Of a stretch of DNA of 64,000 nt, positions 27,692 to 36,708 are shown piece by piece. Both the position numbers and the translations under genes were made by a program. The notes under the pieces are model-generated. The model saw only the letters and a program-made list of their open reading frames with translations, had not been told where the DNA came from and made no database searches. The stretch is from JACPPO01 sp965262505 (GTDB lineage: Bacteria; Acidobacteriota; Vicinamibacteria; Vicinamibacterales; UBA2999). The stretch covers positions 5,208,001 to 5,272,000 of the forward strand of contig CBDHFM010000030.1 of the NCBI GenBank assembly GCA_965262505.1, in the 5' to 3' direction. The stretch's first letter is position 1; every line of letters starts with the position of its first letter.

Positions 27692-28773
27692 GGCGTTGTT
27701 GCATGAAGACCCGCTGCGGGTGGGGTGGTTTGGCCCGTACTTTTCGTGACGCTTCGCAGGAGCCACACTACAGGGATGCAGTCGAAGGTTCATCCCACGT
27801 ATAAGACGAAGTATCGCGTTGCGAACTGGGCTGTCTACAATCAGGCCCTCGTTCGCCGCGGCGATGTGACGGTGTGGTTATCCTCGGAGGCGATCGCTGC
27901 CTGGACACCCCGCCGGAGCGGCCGGCGGGGCGGGCAGCGGCGGTACTCGGATCTCGCCATCGAGACCGCCCTGACTCTGCGGCTCCTCTACCATCTCCCG
28001 TTGCGCCAGGCCGAAGGGTTCCTGCACGCCCTGTTCGGGATGATGCGCCTCGACCTCTCCGCCCCCGACTATACGACGCTCTCGAGGCGCAGTCAGCATC
28101 TGCAGCGCCGTCTGCGACTGGTCCCGCCCGGCGAGGGCCTCCATCTCGTGCTCGACAGCACGGGTTTGTCCATCGTTGGGGAAGGTGAGTGGGCCGCCGC
28201 GAAACACGGTGGCCGCGGCAGACGTGGCTGGCGGAAACTCCACCTTGGCGTCGATCAGTCCGGCGTGATCCGTGTCCACACGCTGACCGAGGCGACGGGT
28301 GATGATGCGACCACCGCCCTCGATCTGCTCACCGCCGTCGAGGGCCCTCTCGTGTGCGTCACCGCTGACGCCGCCTATGACACGGTCGCCGTCTACGAAA
28401 CGGCGGGGGCGCGGGGTGCGACGGTCGTCATCCCACCGGCCAGGACGGCGAACGTCTCTGGGCACGGCCCGCGGTCGCCCGCGCGGGATCGGACGATCAC
28501 GTGGGTGAAGACGCTCGGCCGGCGCCAGTGGCAGAAGGCGTCCGGGTATCATCGTCAGGGCCGGGTGGAGAACACGTTCTTCCGCTACAAGTCCATCATC
28601 GGAGATGGCCTTCGCGCCCGGAGTCCAGCTGGGCAGGGGAGTGAGGTCGTCCTCGGCTGTGAGATCTTGAATCGGATGACCGCCCTCGGCCGACCAGTGT
28701 CATATCGCATCGGCCGGTGAGGATCCTGTCGGTGGGCATCGTGCGGGTCAGTGACGATTCGTGCAACAACGCC
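27692..28773 (+). mobile_element. IS5-type insertion sequence, copy E (complete)
   Basis: 1082 bp between terminal repeats at 27692 and 28773, sitting directly on the broken end of copy D. Confidence 0.88.
27776..28720 (+). CDS. IS5-family transposase, copy E
   Basis: 314 aa from ATG 27776 (the frame extends upstream to 27725). The DDE residues are conserved as in copy A (HLVLDSTGLSI, CVTADAAYDT, QGRVENTFFRYKSIIG). There are small changes such as WVKTLGRRQWQKASG. Apparently intact. Confidence 0.9.
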   Translation: MQSKVHPTYKTKYRVANWAVYNQALVRRGDVTVWLSSEAIAAWTPRRSGRRGGQRRYSDLAIETALTLRLLYHLPLRQAEGFLHALFGMMRLDLSAPDYTTLSRRSQHLQRRLRLVPPGEGLHLVLDSTGLSIVGEGEWAAAKHGGRGRRGWRKLHLGVDQSGVIRVHTLTEATGDDATTALDLLTAVEGPLVCVTADAAYDTVAVYETAGARGATVVIPPARTANVSGHGPRSPARDRTITWVKTLGRRQWQKASGYHRQGRVENTFFRYKSIIGDGLRARSPAGQGSEVVLGCEILNRMTALGRPVSYRIGR

Positions 28774-29168
28774 GTCGCTATCTGGGCGGACAACGCTGGC
28801 ATCTGCCGGCAGAGCCGCGGCGGCTGGCGGCAGACTGACGTGACGGGCGAGGCGCTAACCAAGGATCGGCTCTCCGGGGCCGTGACGAAGCTGGCCGCGT
28901 ATCGCGGGACCTCCTGTGCGGTGGACGTCGCGGAGTACGTCGTCCGCCGGATCAACGGCCACAGACTGCCTGCCGTCGAGCGCGCGCTAGGCGCCAGGCA
29001 GGAGATGCGCGCGGCGACGCGAGGCCTGATGCGGCTGCTCACGCCCCAGGACTTCGAGTTGCTGTGGATCTGGTGTTCACCGCGAGCGGATGACGGCGCG
29101 TCGGCCCACTCGGCCGGGCGCAGAAGACCGTGGATCTCGATCTGGTGCTGCCGAGCACGGGGGAGCGC
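28774..29168 (+). pseudogene. Broken nuclease-like gene fragment (Mrr/PD-(D/E)XK-type start)
   Basis: One frame gives IWADNAGICRQSRGGWRQTD...GLMRLLTPQDFELL, then a frame change leads to VDLVFTASG, a TGA at 29091 where a Trp codon is expected, and RRVGPLGRAQKTVDLDLVLP. Joined, FELLVDLVF...GWRR.G...QK.VDLDL resembles the opening of restriction-endonuclease-like domains, which usually continue into a QVKS-type catalytic strand. That strand is absent: the sequence goes straight into ATG 29169 of the next gene. The 5' end is cut by IS copy E. Confidence 0.45.
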
Positions 29169-29678
29169 ATGCTGAAGTCTGCTGCCGACGTCAGTCGCGG
29201 GGTGGTGGGGTCTGTCTCGAGCGGGTCCAAGAAGGCGTGGGACGCTGCGGCAAGCGGCTCCAGAGGGGCCAGGGAGTCGGCGGCCCGCGGGTCTCAAAGA
29301 GCTCTGGATTCCACGGCAGCCGTCTCACGAGAGGCCTGGAAGTCGGCGTCGGTCTCGGCTGCCGGCCTGCTGTCTGTGACGCAGGGCGCCCTGGCAAAGT
29401 GGATCCCGGTCAACAAGGAGGGCAGGCTGAAGTCTGCTGCCGACGTCAGCCGCGGGGTGGCGGCGTCTGTCTCGATCGGGTCCAAGAAGGCGTGGGACTC
29501 CGCGGCAAGCGGGTCGAGAGGGGCCCTGGAATCGGCGGCCAGCGTGTCCCGCAGAGCTCTGGATTCCACGACAGCCGTCTCACGAGAGGCCTGGGAATCG
29601 GCGTCGGTCTCGGCAGCCGGCCTGCTGTCCGTGACGCAGGGCGTCCTGGCGAGCAGGATCTCAGCCGATCTCGATTCC
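29169..29678 (+). repeat. Two tandem 255-bp in-frame repeats
   Basis: Units 29169-29423 and 29424-29678, shifted by 255 bp (85 codons), are highly similar at DNA level, for example CTGAAGTCTGCTGCCGACGT at 29172 and 29427. They encode the repeated helical unit at the N-terminus of the membrane protein. The high nucleotide similarity points to a recent duplication. Confidence 0.85.
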
Positions 29679-30476
29679 ATGCTCGCCAGCTTGGCCAAGG
29701 GGCCGGCGACCATCTACGACAAGGCCATGGACGCCGGGTATCTCGCCACGCACATCGGTGGCGGGAATCACCGTCTGTTCGACGGGGGGCACACCATCGC
29801 GGGAGCGTTCCAGGCGGTTCGGGGCGCGTCAACCGAGGAGAGCATCATCCAGGAAGGCCTCGGCTTCGTCCAGGGGATGTTCCGGGACCTGACGACGTCC
29901 AAGGGGCTGCCGCTGGCGAACTGGGACAAGGCGACGTACGACCAAGTCGCCGGCTTTATGGAGTCGCGATTTTACGTTGCTCGAGACTGGTTCTACGACT
30001 TGAACAGCTACACGTCAGCTGAGCTGGTCGGTGGTTCCATTGGCATCCTGGCTGTGGTGTTTCAGTGGAATCGGGCCGACACCGAGAGCTTCAGCAGGAT
30101 GGTCGGCAGCATGGGCATGGCGGCCGTCATCAGCGCGAATCCGCTGCTGCTGGTCATCATGGTGGTGGCCTTCGCCAGAGCCTTCGAGAAGGCCAGAATG
30201 GACAGCCAGTACGGCGACCTCGTCGATGGATCGGTACGCGGTGCTGTGGTCACCACGCTCACGATCTTCGTGGTCGCGCAGGTGGCGGCGGTCGGCGGGC
30301 CCGTGGCCCTCTCCTGTTTGGTCGGCCTCGTGGTCGGTCTCCTGGCCAACAAGACGATGTCTCACGTCAGCGTTGCCGAGATCAGCCGATTCCTGGCGGA
30401 ACGGGCCAAGGCAGCCGCGGTCGAGGTCGGGAGCCTTGCGGCGCAGGCACTTCCGGCGCTACCAGGGCGCGGGTGA
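29169..30476 (+). CDS. Repeat-containing membrane protein of unknown function
   Basis: 435 aa from ATG 29169, preceded by GGGGGAG (the frame runs upstream to 29130). Residues 1-170 are two copies of an 85-residue Ala/Ser-rich helical unit (LKSAADVSRGV...SREAW.SASVSAAGLLSVTQG). Residues 180-290 form a soluble domain with FDGGHTIAGAFQAVRGAS and GMFRDLTTSKGLPL. From about 290 on come several membrane helices (GGSIGILAVVFQW, ISANPLLLVIMVVAFA, VVTTLTIFVVAQVAAVGGP). I do not recognise the family. The conserved-looking core and the broken nuclease-like gene upstream suggest a membrane partner or effector of a defence unit. Confidence 0.6.
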   Translation: MLKSAADVSRGVVGSVSSGSKKAWDAAASGSRGARESAARGSQRALDSTAAVSREAWKSASVSAAGLLSVTQGALAKWIPVNKEGRLKSAADVSRGVAASVSIGSKKAWDSAASGSRGALESAASVSRRALDSTTAVSREAWESASVSAAGLLSVTQGVLASRISADLDSMLASLAKGPATIYDKAMDAGYLATHIGGGNHRLFDGGHTIAGAFQAVRGASTEESIIQEGLGFVQGMFRDLTTSKGLPLANWDKATYDQVAGFMESRFYVARDWFYDLNSYTSAELVGGSIGILAVVFQWNRADTESFSRMVGSMGMAAVISANPLLLVIMVVAFARAFEKARMDSQYGDLVDGSVRGAVVTTLTIFVVAQVAAVGGPVALSCLVGLVVGLLANKTMSHVSVAEISRFLAERAKAAAVEVGSLAAQALPALPGRG

Positions 30477-30540
30477 GGTATCGGTCCAGACTCGGCCACG
30501 ATCGCCATCGCCCGCAACGGACGCCGCACGGCCGAGCGGC

Positions 30541-31449
30541 TCACGCGGAACCGGTCGCGAAGCACGTCGCGTGCACGATCGCCCCGTCGAGGGTCAGGGC
30601 CTGGCCGGTGAGTCTCTTGTGAGCCATGCGATGTTCGACGCCCAGCCCGACGCCCGGCGCTTGCTGTGCCCGCGCGGAGGCGAAGCGCCGCACGAGGGTC
30701 AGCACCTGCGTGGCGGAGGGCCGGCCGCTGGCCAGGGGCGAGTCGAGGAGGTACGACCGAATCAGCGCAGCCCAGTGAACGGCGAGCAGAGGGGGCGCGC
30801 CGAACAGGTCCATGGCCGTGACCCGACGCCCCTGGGCGATCACGATGCCGCACTGGCCGGGGAGCGGCCCGCGCGCCGCGAGTTCCTCGGCCACGGCGGC
30901 GCGCGGCGGCTCTCGTCGGCATGTCTCCCGGCTCATGTCGGCCGCCGCCGCTGTGGGCGAACCGACCGAGGCTTGGCTCAGCATTTCGTTGATCTCGCTC
31001 CACACCGCTGCCTGATCGCCGTCGCGGGAACCGGTCTGTCGCATGGACCTGGCTACCCCGGCATTCTGCACGGAGCGCACCCGGGCTGCGGCGAACGCGC
31101 CGTCACGCCGGTAGGCCTGACGGTGGCCCCATCGGCCCTGCTCGAGGCAGGACACGGGAATGTCCAACTCGGCCCGGGCCTGCACCAGAATGGTCGCGTT
31201 GAGAGCGCGGTTCTGCTTGCCGCCAAGGAAGTGTTCGCCCTCGACGACGAGCGCTGGCGTGTCGCCTAGGTTGCGGACCCGCAAGGTCGGCACCGCCGCC
31301 TCGTCGAGCTCATCCATGACGAGCTTCGAGGCGTCGCCGGTGGCGATCGCCGGCAGGTCGTTGGCGGGCAGGTAAACAGGGAAGCAGGACACGCCCAGCC
31401 GGGTGATCGGCCAGCCGATGGCGACGGTGTCGAGTTGAGGAATGAGCAT
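30541..31449 (-). CDS. ARPP-1 domain protein
   Basis: 302 aa from ATG 31449, with a GGAGGT ribosome-binding site. The sequence fits the ARPP-1 family: LDTVAIGWPITRLGVSCFPVYLP at the start, VPTLRVRNLGDTPALVVEGEHFLGGKQNR, the VSCLEQGRWG segment, and a C-terminal MAHKRLTGQALTLDGAIVHAT. ARPP-1 proteins were predicted from genome context to act in NAD/ADP-ribose metabolism; no activity is certain. It is divergent from a Nudix/NrtR-type gene across an 80-bp region with palindromic operators, so the two are probably co-regulated. Confidence 0.72.
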   Translation of the reverse strand: MLIPQLDTVAIGWPITRLGVSCFPVYLPANDLPAIATGDASKLVMDELDEAAVPTLRVRNLGDTPALVVEGEHFLGGKQNRALNATILVQARAELDIPVSCLEQGRWGHRQAYRRDGAFAAARVRSVQNAGVARSMRQTGSRDGDQAAVWSEINEMLSQASVGSPTAAAADMSRETCRREPPRAAVAEELAARGPLPGQCGIVIAQGRRVTAMDLFGAPPLLAVHWAALIRSYLLDSPLASGRPSATQVLTLVRRFASARAQQAPGVGLGVEHRMAHKRLTGQALTLDGAIVHATCFATGSA

Positions 31450-31463
31450 GGCACCTCCAGACA

Positions 31464-31486
31464 ATTATTGTCGACATGACAATAAT
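31464..31486. promoter_or_regulatory. Palindromic operator 1 between ARPP-1 and Nudix genes
   Basis: Perfect 9-bp inverted repeat ATTATTGTC and GACAATAAT around GACAT. It lies just upstream of the ARPP-1 start codon and is probably bound by the adjacent NrtR-like protein. Confidence 0.75.
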
Positions 31487-31503
31487 ATGGGGGCTTCTTG
31501 ATT

Positions 31504-31518
31504 TTGTCAATACGACAA
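31504..31518. promoter_or_regulatory. Palindromic operator 2, same motif
   Basis: TTGTC AATAC GACAA, perfect 5-bp arms extending imperfectly outward. It shares the TTGTC-N5-GACAA core with operator 1, centred about 36 bp away. That distance is close to, but not exactly, whole helical turns. Confidence 0.72.
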
Positions 31519-31532
31519 TATATATTCCCTCC

Positions 31533-32372
31533 GTGGCATCCGGCGCGCCCTTCGGCTACAACCCGGGCGACTACCCTCCGTTTGCCGTCACTGTGGACGT
31601 GGCGGTGTTCACCATCCGGCATGACACGCTTCACGTCCTGCTCATCGAACGGGGCGAAGAACCGTTCCGGGGCGCCTGGGCACTACCGGGTGGCTTCGTG
31701 CAACCTGGTGAGGACTTGGATCAGGCCGCGGCCCGCGAACTGGCCGAGGAAACGGGTCTGCGCGACGGCTCCTGGCACCTGGAGCAGCTCGCCAGCTACG
31801 GTGCGCCGGGCCGGGATCCGCGCATGCGCGTCGTCACCGTCGCCTATTGGGCCATCTGCGCCGATCTCCCGGTGCTCCGGGGCGGTGGGGACGCAATGAC
31901 CGCCGTGCTGACACCAGTGGAGGAGATCGAGGGGGCCGCGGTTCGATTGGCGTTCGACCACGAGCGGATCGTGAGGGATGCCGTCGAGCGGACGCGGGCC
32001 AAGCTGGAGTACACAGCCCTCGCGGCCAGGTTCTGCCCTCCGGAGTTCACGATCACCCAGCTTCGTCGAGTCTATGAAGCGGTGTGGCGCACGCCCCTCG
32101 ATCCGGGCGACTTCCAGCGCAACGTCCAGCAGAGCGGCGCCTTCGAGAAACGAGTCGACATGCCGGCCGCGCCTCCGTCCGGCCTGGGCCGGCGGGCATC
32201 GCTGTGGTCCATCAGGCCATCGACCCGCTTCAATGAACCGCCTGCTACGCCACTGGCGCGCGTGCCCGCCAGGCGAAGACACCGCGAGCCGGGCAAGGGT
32301 CGCGTGCCGGCCGCTGCGCGGCCCAGCGAGACGATTGTCAAGTCGCCGCCGGGCGAGGACGACCAGACGTAG
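31533..32372 (+). CDS. Nudix hydrolase with NrtR-type winged-helix domain
   Basis: 280 aa from the GTG at 31533. The longer frame's ATG at 31476 lies inside the operator, so I reject it. The Nudix box is visible as GGFVQPGEDLDQAAARELAEETGLRD (about residues 55-80). The region ALAARFCPPEFTITQLRRVYEAVW...LDPGDFQRNVQQSGAFE is the winged-helix part typical of NrtR, an ADP-ribose-responsive repressor of NAD biosynthesis genes. The last 60 residues are basic and look unstructured. It probably senses ADP-ribose or a related nucleotide and represses both its own gene and ARPP-1. Confidence 0.82.
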   Translation: MASGAPFGYNPGDYPPFAVTVDVAVFTIRHDTLHVLLIERGEEPFRGAWALPGGFVQPGEDLDQAAARELAEETGLRDGSWHLEQLASYGAPGRDPRMRVVTVAYWAICADLPVLRGGGDAMTAVLTPVEEIEGAAVRLAFDHERIVRDAVERTRAKLEYTALAARFCPPEFTITQLRRVYEAVWRTPLDPGDFQRNVQQSGAFEKRVDMPAAPPSGLGRRASLWSIRPSTRFNEPPATPLARVPARRRHREPGKGRVPAAARPSETIVKSPPGEDDQT

Positions 32373-32431
32373 CCGATTGTGATGTCTCCGACTTTCTCGG
32401 ATGTCGAGCCACGCCGTTCGCGCGTTGATAC

Positions 32432-32755
32432 ATGAGAATCTACAGCGCACCGGTTCTGGCTCAGGTCACGCACATGAAGCACGTCCTCGAGATGCACGAC
32501 ATCGAGTGTCACATCCAGGGCGAGTACCGATCGGGAGCGGCCGGTGTGATCCCGCCAACAGAGACATGGCCCGAGTTGTGGGTCGTCGATCCGTCGAACG
32601 TCGAGGAGGCGAAGCGGCTCGTGGACGAGGCACTCGCGCCGGTGGGCCCGGCGCAGCCCGACTGGACGTGCCCGAGCTGCAAAGAAGTCAACGAGGGCCA
32701 GTTCGGCCAGTGCTGGAACTGCGGGGCGAACTGTCCCGAGGGCCTGAACGCCTGA
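32432..32755 (+). CDS. DUF2007 domain protein with C-terminal zinc ribbon
   Basis: 107 aa. Residues 1-70 match the DUF2007 putative signal-transducing fold (VLAQVTHMKHVLEMHDIECHIQGEY...PELWVVDPSNVEEAKRLVDEA). Residues 78-100 form a small zinc ribbon, WTCPSCKEVNEGQFGQCWNC. Often annotated as a signal-transducing protein, but no function is known. It looks like ordinary host-type DNA, with high GC and no IS within the gene. Confidence 0.82.
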   Translation: MRIYSAPVLAQVTHMKHVLEMHDIECHIQGEYRSGAAGVIPPTETWPELWVVDPSNVEEAKRLVDEALAPVGPAQPDWTCPSCKEVNEGQFGQCWNCGANCPEGLNA

Positions 32756-33039
32756 GAGCGGACTGTTCGCGGGCATAGACCAGCGGTCTCGGGGCCGGCG
32801 TGGAGCCTCGGTCGGGTCAGGTGCGTGCCCGTGTTCGGCCGCGTCGGCCCGCCCTGTTGTCACGTGTGCCACGATCGCTGGCCGGCACCGCCGCCCCGTC
32901 CCTCCGCCTTGTGCGACGCGGCACCGCGTAAGGGCGCGCGGCCCGACTCGCGGCCGGGGGGCGGCGGGGGCCGGACACCGCCCGTCTGTGCGCTGCGGCT
33001 CGCACCCAGGCCACACGGCCGGGCCGGCCCGCGATCAAC
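32756..33039. other. GC-rich intergenic region
   Basis: 284 bp between DUF2007 and the convergent AlkA-like gene. Very GC-rich; I see no gene, RNA or clear hairpin-plus-T terminator. Confidence 0.4.
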
Positions 33040-33660
33040 CTATCGCTTATCCGTGAGACGCCAAAGAAACCACGCGGCGACGCTCCGAAGTGGACGCCAC
33101 ACTTCGGAGCGAGCCATGAGGAGCTCCGGCGCGGGACGCTCATCCAGCCCGTCTAGGATTCGAAGGCCCTCCTGAACCCCGAGGTCGCCGGCAGGCATCA
33201 CGTCGGGTCGACCAAGCTTGAAGATGAGAAACATCTGTGTCGTCCATTCTCCGATGCCCCAGACCGTCGTGAGTCTCCGGGTGATTTCATCGTCCGCGAG
33301 GCGCCCGATACTCCTCAGTCCGAGCTCCCCACTCACAGTCTTCTCCGCGAGGTTCTTCAGCGTTCGCGCCTTATTTCCCGAGAGGCCAGCCCCGCGAAGC
33401 TCTCTGTCAGACAACGCCACTACATGCTCGGGCGCAGGGAAGCGGGGCCCCGGCGTCAGACTCCTGACGCGACCGTAGATGGTGGCGGCGGCGGCGGTCG
33501 CAAGCTGTTGGTAGATGATGGAGCGGGCCAAGGCGTGGAAGTGTGATCCGCGTAGCGTCCCGACGGGAAAGTCCGGAAAGGGCGGGAGGCCGTTCATGGC
33601 CTTCGCGAGAACGGGATCCCGGCGCTTCAGCTCCCTCATCTCGGCCGTGGTCGGTGTCAT
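33040..33660 (-). CDS. DNA-3-methyladenine glycosylase, AlkA-type (HhH-GPD)
   Basis: 206 aa from ATG 33660 (the frame is open to 33807, but the extension looks non-coding). HhH-GPD fold: FHALARSIIYQQLATAAAATIYGR near the start, the hairpin LTTVWGIGEWTTQMFLIF, and the catalytic Asp in RPDVMPAGDLGVQEGLR. It removes alkylated bases from DNA in base-excision repair. It is short and lacks the N-terminal TBP-like domain of E. coli AlkA, as in many compact family members. Confidence 0.86.
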   Translation of the reverse strand: MTPTTAEMRELKRRDPVLAKAMNGLPPFPDFPVGTLRGSHFHALARSIIYQQLATAAAATIYGRVRSLTPGPRFPAPEHVVALSDRELRGAGLSGNKARTLKNLAEKTVSGELGLRSIGRLADDEITRRLTTVWGIGEWTTQMFLIFKLGRPDVMPAGDLGVQEGLRILDGLDERPAPELLMARSEVWRPLRSVAAWFLWRLTDKR

Positions 33661-33816
33661 GACTCGCTGGGTTGCGTCATAGACCCATACGTGATTCCTC
33701 GCGGTCGGGGGCGACGCGTGGCCACCCGCCGACGCGGCACGTGCAGGCCCGACTGGCGCCACAGCCGAGAGGTCCGTTCGGCAGGTATTGACGCCCCTAT
33801 ATGTCAAGACACTCGT

Positions 33817-34682
33817 TCAGGCGGCCTGGATGATCTCTTGGCGAGCGCGGAAATCGGTCATGACGCGCTGGTAGATCTCGCGAGCGAGGAAACGTTTCAG
33901 ACACCGGATGATCTCTCGCTTGGTTCGGCCGTCCGCCGTGCGGCGTGCGACGTAATCAACGGTCGGCTGATGGTACCGCATGCGGATGATGACGGCTCGA
34001 TAGAGGGCGGCGTTGGCGTGTCGGTGGCCGCCTCGATTGAGGCGGTGCCGGCCGGTGGTCCTCCCGGACGAGGCCGGGATCGGACACGCGCCGCAGAGCT
34101 TCGCGAAGGCGGCCTCCGAACGAATCCGGTCGGGATTATCGCCGAAGATGATCAACAGTTCGGCCGCGGAGTGGGCGCCCACACCGAAGCCCTCACGGAG
34201 GGTCGGCGATGTCTCGGTCGTGAGGCGCGCGAGATGCTGGTCGTGTATCGCAATCTCCTCGGTGAGAGCCATCCAGCGGCGGGCGAGCGCCCGGAGGGTA
34301 TGCTTGGCGGACGCAGGGGGCGTGTCGAGGGGGCCCGGTCGGAGTCCGGCGCAGCGCGTGAGCAGGCCGTGATCGGTGAGGTCGTGGAGGGCTTCTCGCA
34401 GGCCCGGCGAGGCGTGCACGACGATCTGCTTCAGCGTGTGCATCGCCGTGGTGCGCGCCTTCACCGCGGTATCCCGCGTGATCTTGAGCTGGCGCATCAT
34501 CTCGACGGCGCCGTCCGCGGTCTTGGGGATGGCCGTCGACTGACCCGCCAGTACGGACCGCGCGGCGACCTCCGCGTCGATGGTGTCGGACTTGCCGGCG
34601 GCGCGTCGCGTGCGCCGGTCGCCCCGATTCACTTCTACGACCCGATGCCCCGCGCGGCGCACCGCACGTGCCAGGCCGGCGC
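33817..34682 (-). pseudogene. IS110-family transposase, N-terminus removed
   Basis: About 285 residues survive, beginning VEVNRGDRRTRRAAGKSDTIDAEVAAR in the late DEDD domain and running through the C-terminal IS116/IS110/IS902 domain (GFGVGAHSAAELLIIFGDNPDRI, AFAKLCGACPIPASSG) to a normal stop. The first catalytic residues are missing because the left end of IS5-type copy F sits at 34683. This is a different lineage from the IS110 element at 36-40 kb. Confidence 0.85.
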
Positions 34683-35305
34683 GGCGTTGTTGCATGAATA
34701 CCCGCTGCGGGTGTGGCGGCGTGGCCCGCGCTTCTCGGGACCCTCCGCAGGAGCCACACTACGGGGATGAAGTCGAAGGTTCATCCCACGTATAAGACGA
34801 AGTATCGCGTTGCGAACTGGCCGGCCTATAACCAGGCCCTCGTTCGACGCGGCGATGTGACGGTGTGGGTGTCCTCGGAGGCGATCGCTGCCTGGACGCC
34901 CCGCCGGAGCGGCCGGCGGGGTGGGCAGCGACGGTACTCGGATCTTGCCATCGAGACCGCCTTGACTCTGCGGCTCCTCTACCATCTCCCGTTGCGCTAG
35001 GCCGAAGGGTTCCTGCACGCCCTGTTCGGGATGATGCGCCTCGACCTCTCCGCCCCCGACTATACGACGCTCTCCCGGCGCAGCCAGCATCTGAGGCGCC
35101 GTCTGCGGCCGGTCCCGCCCGGCGAGGGCATCCATCTCGTGCTTGACAGCACAGGTCTGTCCATCGTCGGGGAGGGTGAGTGGGCTGCAGCGAAACACGG
35201 TGGCCGCGGCAGACGCGGCTGGCGGAAGCTCCACCTTGGCGTCGATCAGTCCGGCGTGATCCGTGTCCACACGCTGACCGAGGCGACGGGTGATGATGCG
35301 TCCAC
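34683..35305 (+). pseudogene. IS5-type copy F, nonsense-mutated and 3' truncated
   Basis: The left repeat is at 34683. The transposase starts at ATG 34767, runs to LPLR, where a TAG at 34998-35000 replaces a Gln codon, then continues in the same frame to EATGDDA at about 35300. The sequence there turns abruptly into unrelated AT-rich DNA, so the last third and the right terminal repeat are missing. Two independent lesions show it is dead. Confidence 0.87.
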
Positions 35306-35564
35306 GCACAGATGCTATGTAAATGACAGTAAATAAAGATGTAATACGAATACTGCAGTTTTTATTCCCCTCATTAATACGGCCATTATGATGTGGAATA
35401 GCTGGGACGTGAAGTCCTCTACGCGGTCCCCTCTCGGCTGTGGCAGAAGTTCGCCGATTGTCTGGTCTCGCTACTTGATCTCGACGTCCTACTTCTGGCC
35501 GGCGACTTCGAGGGTTTCAGCTCGCTTGTCGGCGCGCTCTGCTCGGGCCACTACCAAGCGCTGA
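35306..35564. other. AT-rich patch without a gene
   Basis: Bases 35306-35400 are sharply AT-richer than everything around them and carry no open frame of note. The rest returns to normal composition and leads into an IS3 remnant. It may be a foreign fragment caught during loss of the right end of copy F. Confidence 0.4.
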
Positions 35565-35900
35565 TCAGTGAATCACAAACGCATCGAACGGCTCTGGCGG
35601 CGAGAAGGCCTCAAAGTGCCGCAGTGACAGCCAAAACGGGGCCGGCTGTGGCTTGCGGATGGCTCGTGCATGCGCCAACGTCCTGAGTATCGGCACCACG
35701 TCTGGACGTATGACTTCGTGGCGGACCGCACGCATGACGGCCGGCCGCTGAAGATCCTCACCATCGGCGAGGAGTATTCGCGGGAGTGCCTGGCGATCGT
35801 GGTCGCCCGGTGGAGAGCGCTCGATCGATGTGCTGGAGACGCTCGCGGAACTCTTCGTCACCCACGGCGTCCCGGCCCACATCCGATCCGACAACGGGCT
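35565..35900 (+). pseudogene. Outer IS3 element: transposase orfB, 5' piece
   Basis: It reads NHKRIERLWRREGLKVP, a stop at 35617-35619, RGRLWLADGSCMRQRPEYRHHVWTYDFVADRTHDGR, a frameshift, and DVLETLAELFVTHGVPAHIRSDNG, which stops exactly before the GPEF motif. That motif and the rest of the gene resume at 40299, so about 4.4 kb was inserted at this point. The stop and frameshift show the element was already decaying or decayed afterwards. Confidence 0.8.
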
Positions 35901-36095
35901 ACCTCAGAAGTCAAGGAGACAGAGCTTCTCTGATCTGACGACGGGGTCAGTCGATTTCGCGGCGCGTCGCCAAGCGGTTTCCACCGTCGCGGAATCACAC
36001 GCTAACCATAGTCACACAGGGTCAAGCAAGCGAACTGCTTACCCTCACAAGGCTTAACAGAGCGTCGTAGTCCAGGTGGAAGGTCCGAGCATTAT

Positions 36096-36652
36096 CTACG
36101 AGGTCGCATGCGCCTCGACGGCCCCTGGCGAAGGGATCCTCCCGCCTGGTCTCGTCGCTTCCGGGAAGCGGCGATAGTCGCTGCCGGTGATGACCACGGC
36201 GTACGCGACGCGGGCCATCTTGGCCGCCACCGCCGTGTACCCTTTCCGTCGCCGGTCCGCGTTCTGCGGATTGGGACGGATGTAGTCCTCAAACTTCCGG
36301 CGAAAACTGTTCTGTTGCATCCGAATGGCCACCGTGCCCGCCATCCAGAAGGCGTACCGCAGTCGCGCGTTGCCTCGCTTCGAGAGATGCGTGGTTCCGC
36401 GAAATTGGCCCGACTGCTCGGTGCAGAGATCGAAGCCGCAGTACTTGAGAAATTGCCGTACGCAACCGAAGCGCCGCAGGTCCCGCGCCTCGGCCAGGAT
36501 GATCATCGCGAGAATTGGTCCGATGCCGGGTAGGGTCTGCAACCGGACAAAGTCCGGCTGATGCGCCAGGCGGGTCACGACGTCCTCCTCCAGGCGTTTG
36601 CGCAGCTGGCAGAGCGACCGATACTCCTCGAGCACCACCCGAAACATACGTA
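36096..36652 (-). pseudogene. Nested IS110 transposase, piece 3 (C-terminal)
   Basis: It begins FRVVLEEYRSLCQLRKRLEED and holds the C-terminal transposase domain (LQTLPGIGPILAMIILAEARDL, KYCGFDLCTEQSGQ, LSKRGNARLRYAFWMAGTVA) to a normal stop. The upstream codons (EAIRM) lie beyond the inserted IS3 at 38033 onward. The TACGTA at 36647-36652 is duplicated on the far side of that IS3. Confidence 0.88.
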
Positions 36653-36708
36653 TGCTCCCGCGCCCCACGATTTCTTTGGACAGCCTTCTGCGAGAAGGAG
36701 AATGAGTT

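Noticed and set aside
31476..31532. ATG 31476 as start of the Nudix gene
   Set aside because: It would translate the palindromic operators; the GTG at 31533 begins the conserved protein.
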